This document shows, one piece after another, positions 42,009-51,000 of a stretch of 64,000 nucleotides of DNA. The stretch is from positions 52,649 to 116,648 of the forward strand of contig JAHDDK010000005.1 of assembly GCA_020629375.1 (NCBI GenBank). The letters run 5' to 3'. Made by a program: the position numbers and the translations under genes. A model generated the notes under the pieces. It worked only from the letters and a program-made list of their open reading frames with translations, was not told the DNA's origin and did not search any database. Source of the DNA: Acidimicrobiales bacterium. GTDB taxonomy: Bacteria; Actinomycetota; Acidimicrobiia; Acidimicrobiales; SHLQ01. Every line of letters starts with the position of its first letter. The stretch's first letter is position 1.

Positions 42009-43835
42009 GTGAGCGATGTCTGGCAAGGACCTGGCTGGTGGTTGGCCTCGGATGGGAAGTGGTACCCCGCCGACGCCAAGCCTGGTGACGTCTATGAGGG
42101 AACGATCGAAACCGGATCGCCAGCGACGGTTTCCGGAGCGGTCGATCCGATTGCGGCGACCAACGGTGTCACGACGCTCGACACGCCGGCGGTCGAACAC
42201 AACGGCGCCTTCGCCGATGTCGACCTTCCCGTAGCCGAGACGCCGTTCTCCCCCGTCGAGCCCATCCCGTCGGTCGTCGACGATGCCAATGCCACGATGC
42301 CGACGCCAAGCGATGTCGACACCGACGCTTCGGACAACCCGACTCCGACGACGATCGGCAACGAGTTCGCCGCACCGATCGCCGACACGCCGGCCGTCGA
42401 CCTCCCGCCTGAACCGACGACAGCGTTCGATGCCGCCGTCTCCGAGGCGGCGGCGCCGACGGTCGAAGTGCCCGAGTTCGACGTGTCTGAGGGAGAGGCC
42501 ACAGACATCGGGGTACCTCCGGTCGAGCCCCCGCAGTTCGAAGCACCGGAGCAAGCCATACCGGAGGTGGAGGTCCCAACCGAGATTCCCGTCGCGCCCG
42601 ACGCCGACGACTTCTTCGAACCCGACCTTCCAACCGATTCCACTCCGTTCTTCGAACCCGAACCCGTCGGCGAATCGGCGGACGGAGGCGGCGGCTGGCA
42701 GGCGATCGTCGACACACCTGATACGTCAGTCGTCGAGCCGCCCCCGCTCGACACCACGGCGATCACACCACCGCCCGGTACCGAAGTTCCGACGCTTGCT
42801 CAACCGATCGCGGCGGCCGACGCCGACGACGGCTGGACGAGTGCCTATGAGGAGATGCACCACGGCGAGACGACGCCGGATGCAGACACCGGCCTGGCAA
42901 CCTCGGATCTGACCGGTGAGGCGACACCGTCGATGACCGCCGATGAGGCGTTCAGCCAGCTCGCACCGGAGACGCCTGCGATCGACGCCGTACCCGAGAT
43001 CGAAGCTGCCACGCTCACAACGACATCCGTTGCCGACACGGTGCCCGACATCGCACCACCGGCAGCCGCGCCGGTCCCGGACGTGCCGGCACCGGCCGGA
43101 GAAGGGCTAAGCGCTCCGGCTGGGTCACCGGCAATCGCCCGCGATGATGCCTGGCGCAAGCCGAGTGAGAGCGGCGCAACGTTCACTGGCCTCGCACCCG
43201 CCCCGGAGCGCAACGAGGCACCGGAGGTCGTCGATCTCGCGATCCCCGACACCTCCCCGCTGCGCGAGGATCCACCGGTCGAGAAGCGCCGAAGCCGCAA
43301 CCTGATCAAGGCGATTCTGGCCCTTGCGATCATCGTGGGCGTCGCGCTTCTATTGGCCTGGGTTCTCCGTCCGAGCGCCGACGACAGCGCCTCCGAACCC
43401 GAGCCGACCACGTCTGATGACGTCGCAACGACGTTGCCCACCACCGCTCCGACCGAAACGGCCGACGATGACTCCCTGGTGTCGGTGTTCGACCTACGAG
43501 CCGGTGCCTGCATCGTCGGAGACATCAGTAGCGGCGAAGTGACCCAGGTCGAGATCGTTGACTGTGACCAAGAGCACCAGTTTGAGGTCTACCGAGAGGC
43601 ATTGATCGACTCGTCGATCGCCACGTACGACGAAGCGGCCATCGCGACGTACGCCGAGGAAATCTGTCGGACGTCGCTCGCCGCCTACATCCCGGCCGAC
43701 GACGACCGCGATCTGAAGTTCAAGTTCCTCCAGCCGACCGAAGAGTCCTGGGGGAATGAGAGCAATCCCGACCGGGTTGTCACCTGCCTCCTCTTCGATG
43801 AGGAAGGACCGCTTGTCGGAAGGGCAGGGCCATGA
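42009..43835 (+). CDS. DUF2510 and septum-formation domain membrane protein
   Basis: 608 aa from the GTG at 42009. The N-terminus carries QGPGWWLASDGKWYP, a DUF2510-type motif frequent in Acidimicrobiia. It is followed by about 400 residues of Pro/Glu/Thr/Asp-rich probably disordered sequence, one transmembrane helix (about 431-455; IKAILALAIIVGVALLLAWV), and an extracellular Cys-containing domain (about 485-600; LRAGACIVG ... VDCDQEHQFEVYRE ... VVTCLLF) matching the Septum_form type. Related actinobacterial proteins are linked to septum formation, though evidence is limited. The ATG of the next gene overlaps its stop (ATGA). The frame is open to 41931 but the DUF2510 start is the natural one. 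Confidence 0.8.
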   Translation: MSDVWQGPGWWLASDGKWYPADAKPGDVYEGTIETGSPATVSGAVDPIAATNGVTTLDTPAVEHNGAFADVDLPVAETPFSPVEPIPSVVDDANATMPTPSDVDTDASDNPTPTTIGNEFAAPIADTPAVDLPPEPTTAFDAAVSEAAAPTVEVPEFDVSEGEATDIGVPPVEPPQFEAPEQAIPEVEVPTEIPVAPDADDFFEPDLPTDSTPFFEPEPVGESADGGGGWQAIVDTPDTSVVEPPPLDTTAITPPPGTEVPTLAQPIAAADADDGWTSAYEEMHHGETTPDADTGLATSDLTGEATPSMTADEAFSQLAPETPAIDAVPEIEAATLTTTSVADTVPDIAPPAAAPVPDVPAPAGEGLSAPAGSPAIARDDAWRKPSESGATFTGLAPAPERNEAPEVVDLAIPDTSPLREDPPVEKRRSRNLIKAILALAIIVGVALLLAWVLRPSADDSASEPEPTTSDDVATTLPTTAPTETADDDSLVSVFDLRAGACIVGDISSGEVTQVEIVDCDQEHQFEVYREALIDSSIATYDEAAIATYAEEICRTSLAAYIPADDDRDLKFKFLQPTEESWGNESNPDRVVTCLLFDEEGPLVGRAGP

Positions 43836-44179
43836 CCAACACGAACCCGAACGCACACCTCGACGCCATCGACTTCTACTGGCGGCCCGGCTGTCCGTTC
43901 TGCTCGGGACTCGAATCCAAGCTCGCCAAGATGGGCATCCCGATGGCCAAACACAACATCTGGGACAACCCCGCTGATGCTGCGGTGGTTCGAAGCATCG
44001 CCGACGGCAACGAGACGGTTCCGACACTCGTCATCGGCGACGCCAAGATGGTGAATCCCAGCCCTGCCCAGGTCGTGCAGGCCATGACCAATCAGACACC
44101 ACACCTCCTACCGGAGGGCATCGACGTGCCCGAGCCGGGCAAAGCTGGACGCATGATCAACCGTCTCCTCGGCGGCTGA
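43832..44179 (+). CDS. Mycoredoxin/glutaredoxin-like protein
   Basis: 115 aa thioredoxin-fold protein with active site CPFC (RPGCPFCSGLESKL) near residue 29, and the cis-Pro/GSH-loop equivalents VPTLVIG and later NPSPAQVVQAM. The DxYWRPxCPFC pattern is typical of actinobacterial mycoredoxins, which reduce mycothiol mixed disulphides. The ATG overlaps the stop of the septum-domain gene. The stop codon itself lies inside the first unit of the tandem repeat that follows. Confidence 0.88.
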   Translation: MTNTNPNAHLDAIDFYWRPGCPFCSGLESKLAKMGIPMAKHNIWDNPADAAVVRSIADGNETVPTLVIGDAKMVNPSPAQVVQAMTNQTPHLLPEGIDVPEPGKAGRMINRLLGG

Positions 44180-44352
44180 ATCCAGACTTTCCCGCTGCGC
44201 TCCTGCAATCGCACGAACCCTCCGGGCCCGCACTCTGCGGCTGAATCCCCCGCTGCGCTCCCGCAATCGCACGAACCCTCCGGGCCCGCACTCTGCGGCT
44301 GAATCCCCCGCTGCGCTCCCGCAATCGCACGAACCCTCCGGGCCCGCACTCT
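44172..44352. repeat. Three tandem 58-bp repeats, with a fourth partial copy
   Basis: Units at 44172-44236 (65 bp, variant with seven extra bases), 44237-44294 and 44295-44352 (58 bp each, identical to each other as read), followed by a truncated start GCGGCTG at 44353. Each unit begins GCGGCTGA and contains GAACCCTCCGGGCCCGCACT. The first unit includes the stop codon of the glutaredoxin gene, so the array begins inside the gene end. No protein product is supported in this block. Confidence 0.9.
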
Positions 44353-44411
44353 GCGGCTGCGCCAGAGGCACCTTTCCGTCGCTCGTCCCTCGCTCCTGGC
44401 CACCGAGGATT

Positions 44412-44424
44412 GGGGTCTGACCCC
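44412..44424. repeat. GGGGTCTGACCCC palindrome, intergenic
   Basis: Perfect 6-1-6 palindrome. The identical 13-mer occurs at 59960-59972, and related longer inverted repeats with the same GGGGTC/GACCCC ends occur at 48042-48088 and 63840-63922. It lies in the 420-bp non-coding gap 44180-44598. Confidence 0.8.
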
Positions 44425-44539
44425 GCCGTTGTCGAGGCTGTGGTTTTTGACGCGCGGAGGGTGAAATCGTTGAGATTCCGGGATCATTCTCGGACATCGA
44501 GCCGCTCAGCTCCGGCCGATTTCGGCTTGTTACTCAAGT

Positions 44540-44573
44540 TTTAGTGTTAAATGTCGAGGGTTTAGTGTTAAAT
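44540..44573 (+). promoter_or_regulatory. Two TTTAGTGTTAAAT direct repeats upstream of whiB
   Basis: Identical 13-mers at 44540-44552 and 44561-44573, with start points 21 bp apart (two helical turns), in an AT-rich patch otherwise rare in this window. They end 25 nt before the whiB ATG at 44599, and GGGAGGA precedes that ATG. They may be a tandem operator or include the promoter. Confidence 0.65.
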
Positions 44574-44598
44574 TCCTGGCACGCACGGGAGGAACATA

Positions 44599-44931
44599 AT
44601 GTTGGAAGAGCTCTTCGCAGTATCCGGGACGCAGGACTGGACGGGAGACGCGCTGTGCAAGGGCAAGTCCCACTTGTTCTTCGCCCCTCCCGGCGAGCGA
44701 CGAACCCGACGCACCAAGCGTGAGGCACTCGCCCGCTCGTACTGTGAGAACTGCATCTGTTTGGATTCGTGCCGGGATTGGGCCCGCCAGAACCGGGAAC
44801 ACGGCTTCTGGGGCGGCGAAAGCGAAGAGCAACGAGCTGCCCTTGGCTACCCCCCACGTTCTCCGAGCCGTCGAGCCGTTGCCGAAATGGGCCGCGCCGC
44901 GGCCCGAGAGGCCGCCGAGCTCGCCAGCTGA
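44599..44931 (+). CDS. WhiB-family iron-sulphur transcription factor
   Basis: 110 aa. The four cluster cysteines are C20, C49, C52 and C58 (C-x2-C-x5-C), with an extra C54 between. The family turn GFWGGESEEQR follows, then a basic tail (PRSPSRRAV). WhiB-like proteins bind [4Fe-4S] or react with O2/NO and regulate development and redox genes, usually with a sigma factor partner. A strong GGGAGGA Shine-Dalgarno supports the ATG. It is followed after 7 bp by a CarH-like regulator, so both are likely cotranscribed, and preceded by the paired direct repeats at 44540-44573. Confidence 0.93.
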   Translation: MLEELFAVSGTQDWTGDALCKGKSHLFFAPPGERRTRRTKREALARSYCENCICLDSCRDWARQNREHGFWGGESEEQRAALGYPPRSPSRRAVAEMGRAAAREAAELAS

Positions 44932-44938
44932 AGCGACC

Positions 44939-45766
44939 ATGTCCGATCGAATCAGCCTCACCGATGCCGCCGAAGAACTCGGCGTGCACTACATGACGGC
45001 CTACCGATACGTCCGAACCGGACGGCTTCCCGCCGTCAAGGACGGCGGCCAATGGTGGGTCGCCTCCGACGACATCAAGAATTTCTCGACCAGCGACGTC
45101 GAACGGTCCCCCCGCCGTGATGTCCTCCCCCAACTGGTCGAACGCCGGCTCCTCGCTGGAGACGAGAATGGGTCACTCCAACTTCTCCTCGATGCCATGG
45201 CAGCCGGCGCTTCCGCAGATGAGGTCTACATCGACCTCCTCGGCCCCGCCCTCGCCCAAATCGGCCACAAATGGTCGATCGGCGAGGTGAGTATCGCCGA
45301 GGAGCATCTCGCCACCGCCACGGCGCTTCGGGTCATCTCCCGCCTCGGCCCTCGTGTTGCGACACGAGGCCGCACCCGCGGGACGATCTTGTTGGCCGGG
45401 GTATCGAACGACTACCACACGCTCCCGACCGCCATGCTGCGCGACCTGCTGCGCTCACGTCGATTCGAGGTGCATGATCTCGGAGCGCACACGCCTGCGG
45501 AGTCCGTCGTCGACCGAGCGAAGATGCTGCCGGATCTGTTGGCAATCGGGCTCGCCGCGACAAATGGCGACAACCACGAAGTGATCGCCGAGACGCTTGC
45601 GACGATCGACGCCGCCGCACTTGGTGTTCCGGTCGTCATCGGCGGTCCTGGTATCGGGTCGCCCGAGCTTGCTCGGTCGCTCGGCCGGTGCCGGCCCACC
45701 ACGTCGACCCTCGAGGCGCTGGACGCATTCGAGCAGATCCACGAGTCTGCGGCACGCGCCTCCTGA
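44939..45766 (+). CDS. CarH/LitR-like B12-dependent photoreceptor regulator
   Basis: 275 aa. N-terminal helix-turn-helix of the MerR/excisionase kind (residues 5-50; LTDAAEELGVHYMTAYRYV), a four-helix B12-binding cap (about 60-140) and a Rossmann B12-binding domain (about 148-265). The CarH hallmark W-x9-E-H is present (W112, E122, H123), which senses adenosylcobalamin photolysis in CarH. The candidate lower axial ligand is H160 in NDYHTLP. It should bind DNA in the dark as a tetramer with adenosylcobalamin and release on light. It sits between whiB and a DNA glycosylase gene. The DNA-binding part is shorter than in Thermus CarH. The light response is inferred from these motifs. Confidence 0.85.
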   Translation: MSDRISLTDAAEELGVHYMTAYRYVRTGRLPAVKDGGQWWVASDDIKNFSTSDVERSPRRDVLPQLVERRLLAGDENGSLQLLLDAMAAGASADEVYIDLLGPALAQIGHKWSIGEVSIAEEHLATATALRVISRLGPRVATRGRTRGTILLAGVSNDYHTLPTAMLRDLLRSRRFEVHDLGAHTPAESVVDRAKMLPDLLAIGLAATNGDNHEVIAETLATIDAAALGVPVVIGGPGIGSPELARSLGRCRPTTSTLEALDAFEQIHESAARAS

Positions 45767-45776
45767 ACATCGTCGA

Positions 45777-46568
45777 ATGCCCGAAGGTCACACGATCCAT
45801 CGCCTCGCGAAGGATCTGAACAAAACACTCAAACCCGGCCCGCTCACAGCGTCGTCGCCGCAAGGTCGATTCGCCGAGGGAGCAGAGCTACTCGATGGAC
45901 GAGAGCTCAACAAGGCCACCGCGTGGGGCAAGCACCTGTTCCTCGATATCGACGGGGCCCCTCCCGTTCACATCCATCTGGGGTTGATCGGCAAGTTTCG
46001 CCGCAAGAAGCTCGACGCCCCGATCCGAGGGGCAATACGGCTCCGGCTCGAGGGGCCCGAGCGCCTGTGGGATCTCACTGGGCCAATGGTGTGCGATGTC
46101 GTCGACGGTGACGATGTCGACCGGATCACGAGCGAACTGGGGCCAGATCCGCTTCGCGCCGATGGTGACCCCGACGAGTTCGCCCGACGTCTTGGTCGTC
46201 GCCGGATCGCGATCGCCGCGGCGTTGCTCGACCAGAAAGTCATCGCAGGAGTCGGCAACGTGTACCGATCCGAGTTCTGCTTCTTGATGGGGATTCGTCC
46301 AGACCTGCCCGCCAACCAGGTCCCCCATGATGTCGTCAGCGAGATGTGGGATCTGTCTGTCGCCCAGCTGACACAAGGTGTCCGACTCAACCGCATCACC
46401 ACACGGGATCCGGCCGAGGTCGGGGTGGCTGCCGGTCGGATCAGCGGCGACGATCGGCTCTACGTCTACAAGCGCGACGGACGGCCCTGCCACCGCTGCG
46501 GCGACGAGATACGGCTCCTCGAAATCGGCCAACGAAAGGCATGGTTCTGCCCCTCATGTCAGACGTGA
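45777..46568 (+). CDS. nei: Nei/Fpg-family DNA glycosylase (Nei2-like)
   Basis: 263 aa. Base-excision repair glycosylase/AP lyase. It starts MPEGHTIHRLA, where P2 is the nucleophile and E3 the acid (PEGH distinguishes Nei from Fpg PELP). It has the helix-two-turn-helix AALLDQKVIAGVGNVYRSE and a C-terminal zinc finger with CHRCG ... CPSC. The gene begins 10 bp after the photoreceptor stop, and its 3' end overlaps the ferrochelatase start by 13 bp. Coupling repair of oxidised bases to a light sensor makes biological sense. Confidence 0.93.
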   Translation: MPEGHTIHRLAKDLNKTLKPGPLTASSPQGRFAEGAELLDGRELNKATAWGKHLFLDIDGAPPVHIHLGLIGKFRRKKLDAPIRGAIRLRLEGPERLWDLTGPMVCDVVDGDDVDRITSELGPDPLRADGDPDEFARRLGRRRIAIAAALLDQKVIAGVGNVYRSEFCFLMGIRPDLPANQVPHDVVSEMWDLSVAQLTQGVRLNRITTRDPAEVGVAAGRISGDDRLYVYKRDGRPCHRCGDEIRLLEIGQRKAWFCPSCQT

Positions 46569-47605
46569 TCGACACGGCGGCCGGGCCACCGTATGACGCA
46601 ATCCTCGTGTTGTCGTTCGGGGGACCCGAGCAGGCCGAAGACATCGTCCCGTTCCTCGAGAACGTCACTGCCGGTCGAGGCATCCCCAGGGAGCGGCTCG
46701 AACAAGTCGGCGAGCACTATCACCTCTTCGGCGGTCGAAGCCCGATCAACGATCAGAACCGAGCGCTGATTTCGGCCGTCGAGGCCCGTCTCGCCGACCG
46801 TGGCATTGACCTGCCTGTGTACTTCGGCAACCGGAACTGGCATCCGATGTTGACCGACACCGTGCGGCAGATGGCTGACGACGGCATCACCTCAGCGATT
46901 GCGTTCGTCACCTCCGCAACGAGTTCGTACTCGGGGTGCCGCCAGTATCGAGAGAACATCGCAGCCGCAATCGCTGCCGTCGGCGAGCGCGCACCGACGA
47001 TCGACAAGATCCGCCAGTACTACGACCATCCGGGCTTCATCGAGCCGATGGTCGATGCGACCCGGACCGCCCTTGACGAGGTGCCCGCCGGCTCGAGGCT
47101 GGTCTTCACCGCACACTCGATCCCCGAGTCGATGGCCGACGGTTCGGATTACGTCGACCAGCTCTCCGAGGCGTCTCGATTGATCGCCAACGACCTCGGC
47201 CATGGGGAATGGGACCTTGTCTGGCAGTCACGGTCCGGACCGCCTCACATCCCGTGGCTCGAACCCGACATCAACGACCATCTGGAGGCGCTGTCGGACG
47301 CTGGTGTTCCCGGCGTGGTGATGGTTCCCGTGGGTTTCATCTCCGACCACATGGAGGTGATGTACGACCTCGATACCGAAGCGACGGCAACCGCGAAACG
47401 GCTCGGCCTACCCATTGCGCGGGCGGCAACCGCATCGACCGATGCGCGGTTCGTCGAGATGGTCATTGACCTGGTCGAAGAGCGACGTTCGGGTACGCCA
47501 GCGAAATCTCTGGGTCAGTTTGAGGTCCGCCCCGACGTCTGTCGTCCGGGATGTTGTCCCGCGCCGACGCGGCCTGCTGGTCGCCCATCCCCGGCTCCGT
47601 CATAG
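46556..47605 (+). CDS. cpfC: Ferrochelatase (coproporphyrin type)
   Basis: 349 aa from the ATG at 46556. Inserts Fe2+ into coproporphyrin III (actinobacterial route) or protoporphyrin. Catalytic His 187 lies in FTAHSIP, and LSFGGPEQAEDIVPFL is the N-terminal signature; HLFGGRSPIND is also typical. Cysteines C128 (SGCRQY) and the C-terminal cluster C329, C333, C334 (VCRPGCCP) match the [2Fe-2S] ligands of actinobacterial ferrochelatases. The start overlaps nei. Grouping with a B12 photoreceptor and WhiB suggests control of a light-sensitive tetrapyrrole step. Confidence 0.93.
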   Translation: MSDVIDTAAGPPYDAILVLSFGGPEQAEDIVPFLENVTAGRGIPRERLEQVGEHYHLFGGRSPINDQNRALISAVEARLADRGIDLPVYFGNRNWHPMLTDTVRQMADDGITSAIAFVTSATSSYSGCRQYRENIAAAIAAVGERAPTIDKIRQYYDHPGFIEPMVDATRTALDEVPAGSRLVFTAHSIPESMADGSDYVDQLSEASRLIANDLGHGEWDLVWQSRSGPPHIPWLEPDINDHLEALSDAGVPGVVMVPVGFISDHMEVMYDLDTEATATAKRLGLPIARAATASTDARFVEMVIDLVEERRSGTPAKSLGQFEVRPDVCRPGCCPAPTRPAGRPSPAPS

Positions 47606-47652
47606 CCATTCGGTACCTTTTGGGGGAACTCGTCGTCAGCGTGGGAGCTCGA

Positions 47653-48024
47653 GTGAACCACGAGAAAATCGCATTCCAGGCCTTGCGTTACCGGTCCGAG
47701 ATGGTCGAGGACTCGTACACGGCTGGACGGTTCGACGCGGCGAGTACGGCCAAACTGGCGGTCGAGTGTGGCGACCCGGCGATCGACTCCGCAATCCGTA
47801 TCATCGGCACGATCTGGGTCCGGTTCGGATTCATTGCCGAGGACCTCATGCATCCGTGGGATCCCCTCGATCTCGATCCGCTCGTCGCCTCGGATCCGGC
47901 GTTCCTTGATGCCATCGACGACATCATCCGTGCCTGTCACCGAGTACGTTTCTCCCGCCCACGTCGAGGTTCACTGACCACCCAGCCGAGGCATCGCCCC
48001 GGCTACTCGATGCCTCGTCGCTGA
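47653..48024 (+). CDS. Small uncharacterised protein
   Basis: 123 aa, not recognised. The GTG at 47653 has GGAG five bases upstream; a GTG at 47641 is the alternative. The N-terminal two thirds are mostly helical (KIAFQALRYRSEMVEDSY, ECGDPAIDSAIRIIGTIW) and acidic. The last 25 residues are basic and low-complexity (RRGSLTTQPRHRPGY) and may not be structured. It follows ferrochelatase by about 50 bp on the same strand. The convergent giant wall-protein gene ends 75 bp beyond it. Confidence 0.5.
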   Translation: MNHEKIAFQALRYRSEMVEDSYTAGRFDAASTAKLAVECGDPAIDSAIRIIGTIWVRFGFIAEDLMHPWDPLDLDPLVASDPAFLDAIDDIIRACHRVRFSRPRRGSLTTQPRHRPGYSMPRR

Positions 48025-48041
48025 AGCGGACTAGTCACGTT

Positions 48042-48088
48042 GGGGTCAGACACTGTTGTGACTGGTTGTCTGGTTGGTGTCTGACCCC
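48042..48088. terminator. Inverted repeat between convergent genes (repeat-family member)
   Basis: Arms GGGGTCAGACAC (48042-48053) and GTGTCTGACCCC (48077-48088) pair perfectly; outer GTCAC (48034-48038) and GTGAC (48092-48096) extend the stem after a three-base mismatch. It lies between convergent genes and could stop transcription from both sides. It shares its ends with the palindromes at 44412, 59960 and 63840. Confidence 0.6.
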
Positions 48089-48099
48089 GGTGTGACGGG

Positions 48100-51000
48100 T
48101 TAGGTGGTTTGGCGGCGTCGGGTCCAGGTTTCGGCGGCGAGGATGAGGAGTCCCATCCAGAGGAGGCTGATGCCGATGCCGAGGCCGGTGTTGGTTTCGC
48201 GTCCGGTGAACGCGATTGCTGATGGTGGTGCGGGTGGGTTGGTGGCGGTGATGCCAGCAACGTCGTGGTCGTCTTCGTCTCCGCCGGTTCCGTCGGTGGC
48301 GTCGTCGGTGAGTCCGTCGTCGTTGGTGGTATCGGCGGTGGAATCGGTATCGGGGACGGGGTCACCGTTGGGCATGATCAACGCTGCGCCGCCAACGCTC
48401 GGGGTGGCTTCGGCGATTTCGGCGTGGTTGTCGAGCGAACCTGCGGCGGTGATCGTGACGGTGATGTCGACGGTGACGGTGTCACCGGCAGCGATGGGCC
48501 CGGCAATGGTGGTGACGGCGTTGCCGCCGTTCATGGTCCAGTCGGTGTCGTTGAGGGTCATGCCGGCCGGGAGGTAGTCGACGATTTCGATGTCGATGGC
48601 TTCGGTGCCGCCTTGGTTGATGACGCTGATTGTGTAGGTCACGTCATCACCAACGGTCACACTCGTGGCCTGTCCATCGGCGACTGTTTTGGTGAGGGCA
48701 AGGTCGAAGATCGGTTGCCAGAAACCGAAGTCCACGGTCGAGTTCGACAACGAATCAGCGTTGTTCGGGTCGACCTCTGGTCCGGTTTCGCCGGTGGGTT
48801 CGGTGTCATCGAGCGTCACTGGTGTGGTGAACACGTAACCGTCGGGGCATCCACACGCGGTGCCGTCGTTGACGCCATCGACATCATCGTCGGCATCAGC
48901 CGACGCCGTGTCTGCGGGCATCCATCCTTCGAGCGCGCCACCGGGATCAAAGTTCTCCGGTGCGATACCGACCACATAGTCGCCTGCGGGCAGGTCATCG
49001 AAGTTGTACTCGCCGTCAGGACCTGTGGTCGTGGTGGCGATGGCGTCGTTGGCGTCGATGATCCCGTCACCGTCGAGGTCATCGGGGAGGCCGTCACCGT
49101 CAGCGTCGGTGAATAGATGCACGACGACGCCTTCGACAGGTCCTTCGGATCCATCGGTGGCGTTGGTGCCGTCGTTGTTGGCGTCGTTGATGATCTGGCC
49201 GCCCAACGAATACGTGGGTGGTTCGACCAACGCCGTGTCGTGGTCGTCTTCGTCACCGTCGGTCCCGTCGGTCACGTCATCGACGAGCGGGTCGTCGTTG
49301 GTGTCATCAGCGGTCGAATCAGCATCCACGACGGGCGAACCGTCGGGGTTGGTGACGGTGACGGGTGGCGTGTTCGGGTCGCCGTCGTCGTCTTCGGTTG
49401 CGGTGCCCCCAGTCAGCTCGGCCGTGTTCGCAAGTGCTTCCAAATCGGCAGCCGCGGCGACGGTCAACGTGACCGGGACGATGATGCTGTCGCCGGGGGC
49501 GAGCGTGCCCGTGATGGTGAGGTCACCGTCTTGGCCGTTGACATTGGCTGCCCACGCATACGGCAACGTCACGCTGCCGGTGCTGGCGCCAGCCGGGTTG
49601 ACGGCCACATCGAACGCATCCCAGAGGGCGGGGTCGACGTAATCGATGACGGTTGGGTCGGTGACGTCAACGTTGCCTTGGTTGATGATTTCGATGAGGA
49701 ACGTGACCTGGTCGCCCTGGAGGACGGGGAACACGGTTGTGGGATCGAGCGTCTTACGTAGGGCGAGGTCCATGATCGGGATCGTCACCCAGTCATGGTT
49801 GTCCTCGTCGCCGCCAGCGTTGCTATCGCCAGAGATGTCATCGTCGGTCGCATCGGCATCGGGGTCTTCGCCGGGACTGTTGCCATCGATCCCATCGGTG
49901 GTCGAGTCATGATCCGCGATCGTGCCATCCGAGGCGTCACCATTGCCGGGGTCACTGTCATTGTCGAAATTCGACACCTCTGCGGTGTTGACGAGTGGTC
50001 CGTCAGCGGACGTAAACCCGGCAGCGACCTGCACCGTGATCGGGATGACAACCGTTTCGTTGTATCCGACCGTGTCACCAGCCGTGACCGGCGTGACCTG
50101 AGCGACCGGGTTCGCCGGGTCGCTGGCGTCCCACGCAACATTGAACGCCGCAGCCGCAGTGGACGTGGCGTCAACCGGCCCATCCGGGTTGAGTGAGGCG
50201 TCGAATGGCGCCCACAGTGCCGGATCGAGGTGGTCGGTGATATCGATCGTTTCCACCGGCGCAGCCTGGTTCGTGACCGTCAGGTTCATGGTCACCGTGC
50301 CACCCGGCAACAGTGGGCTGTCCATCGCAACAAACGTCTTCGTCAACGCCAGGTCGTAGGGGGACACGACCGCGATGTCATGATCGTCCTCATCACCAGC
50401 AGTGGCTTCGTTGACGTTGCCATCATCGTCAGGATCGTTGTTCGCCGCGAACTGATCGTCGACGTCATCATCATTGACCGCATCCGGGGTCGAATCGACA
50501 TCAACCACCAACGGACCCGGCGTATCACTGACATCAGCGTTGTCATCAAACGCCGAGATCTCCGCAGCGTTCGTAAACGGCGCCTGCGACAGATCCGTCA
50601 TCTGATACACAAGCGCGAACGACACATCCCCACCAGCAGGAATCGGACCCGCAATATCGAAGGTCGGATTGTTGTCCACCACACCCGTCGTGCCCGCTGC
50701 CGTCCACGCCGCAGCAGTCGCTGCCGGATCGTAGGTCAAACCGGCTGGCGCGTATTCGGTGACCGCAACGTGATGAACATCACTGTTGCCCTGATTCGTC
50801 ACGGTGATCTCGAACGTCGCTGTCGGCGGTGTCACCGACCAATCCATCGCTGGTGTCGCTGCAACCTTCACGAGTTCGAGGTCGAAGATCGGCACCAACG
50901 CCGAATCATGATCATCCTCATCGCCCGGCGCATCCGTATCCAACGCATCACCGGTGGTGTCGTTGTCGACCATGTTGACATCCGGATCCTCACCATCGAC

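Noticed and set aside
44237..44352. CRISPR-like array
   Set aside because: The 58-bp units are contiguous with no variable spacers, and no cas genes are near.
44108..44497. Minus-strand frames across the 58-bp repeats coding for repeated Gly/Arg-rich peptides
   Set aside because: They exist only because the repeat lacks stops in those frames. No start site or homologous protein is recognisable.
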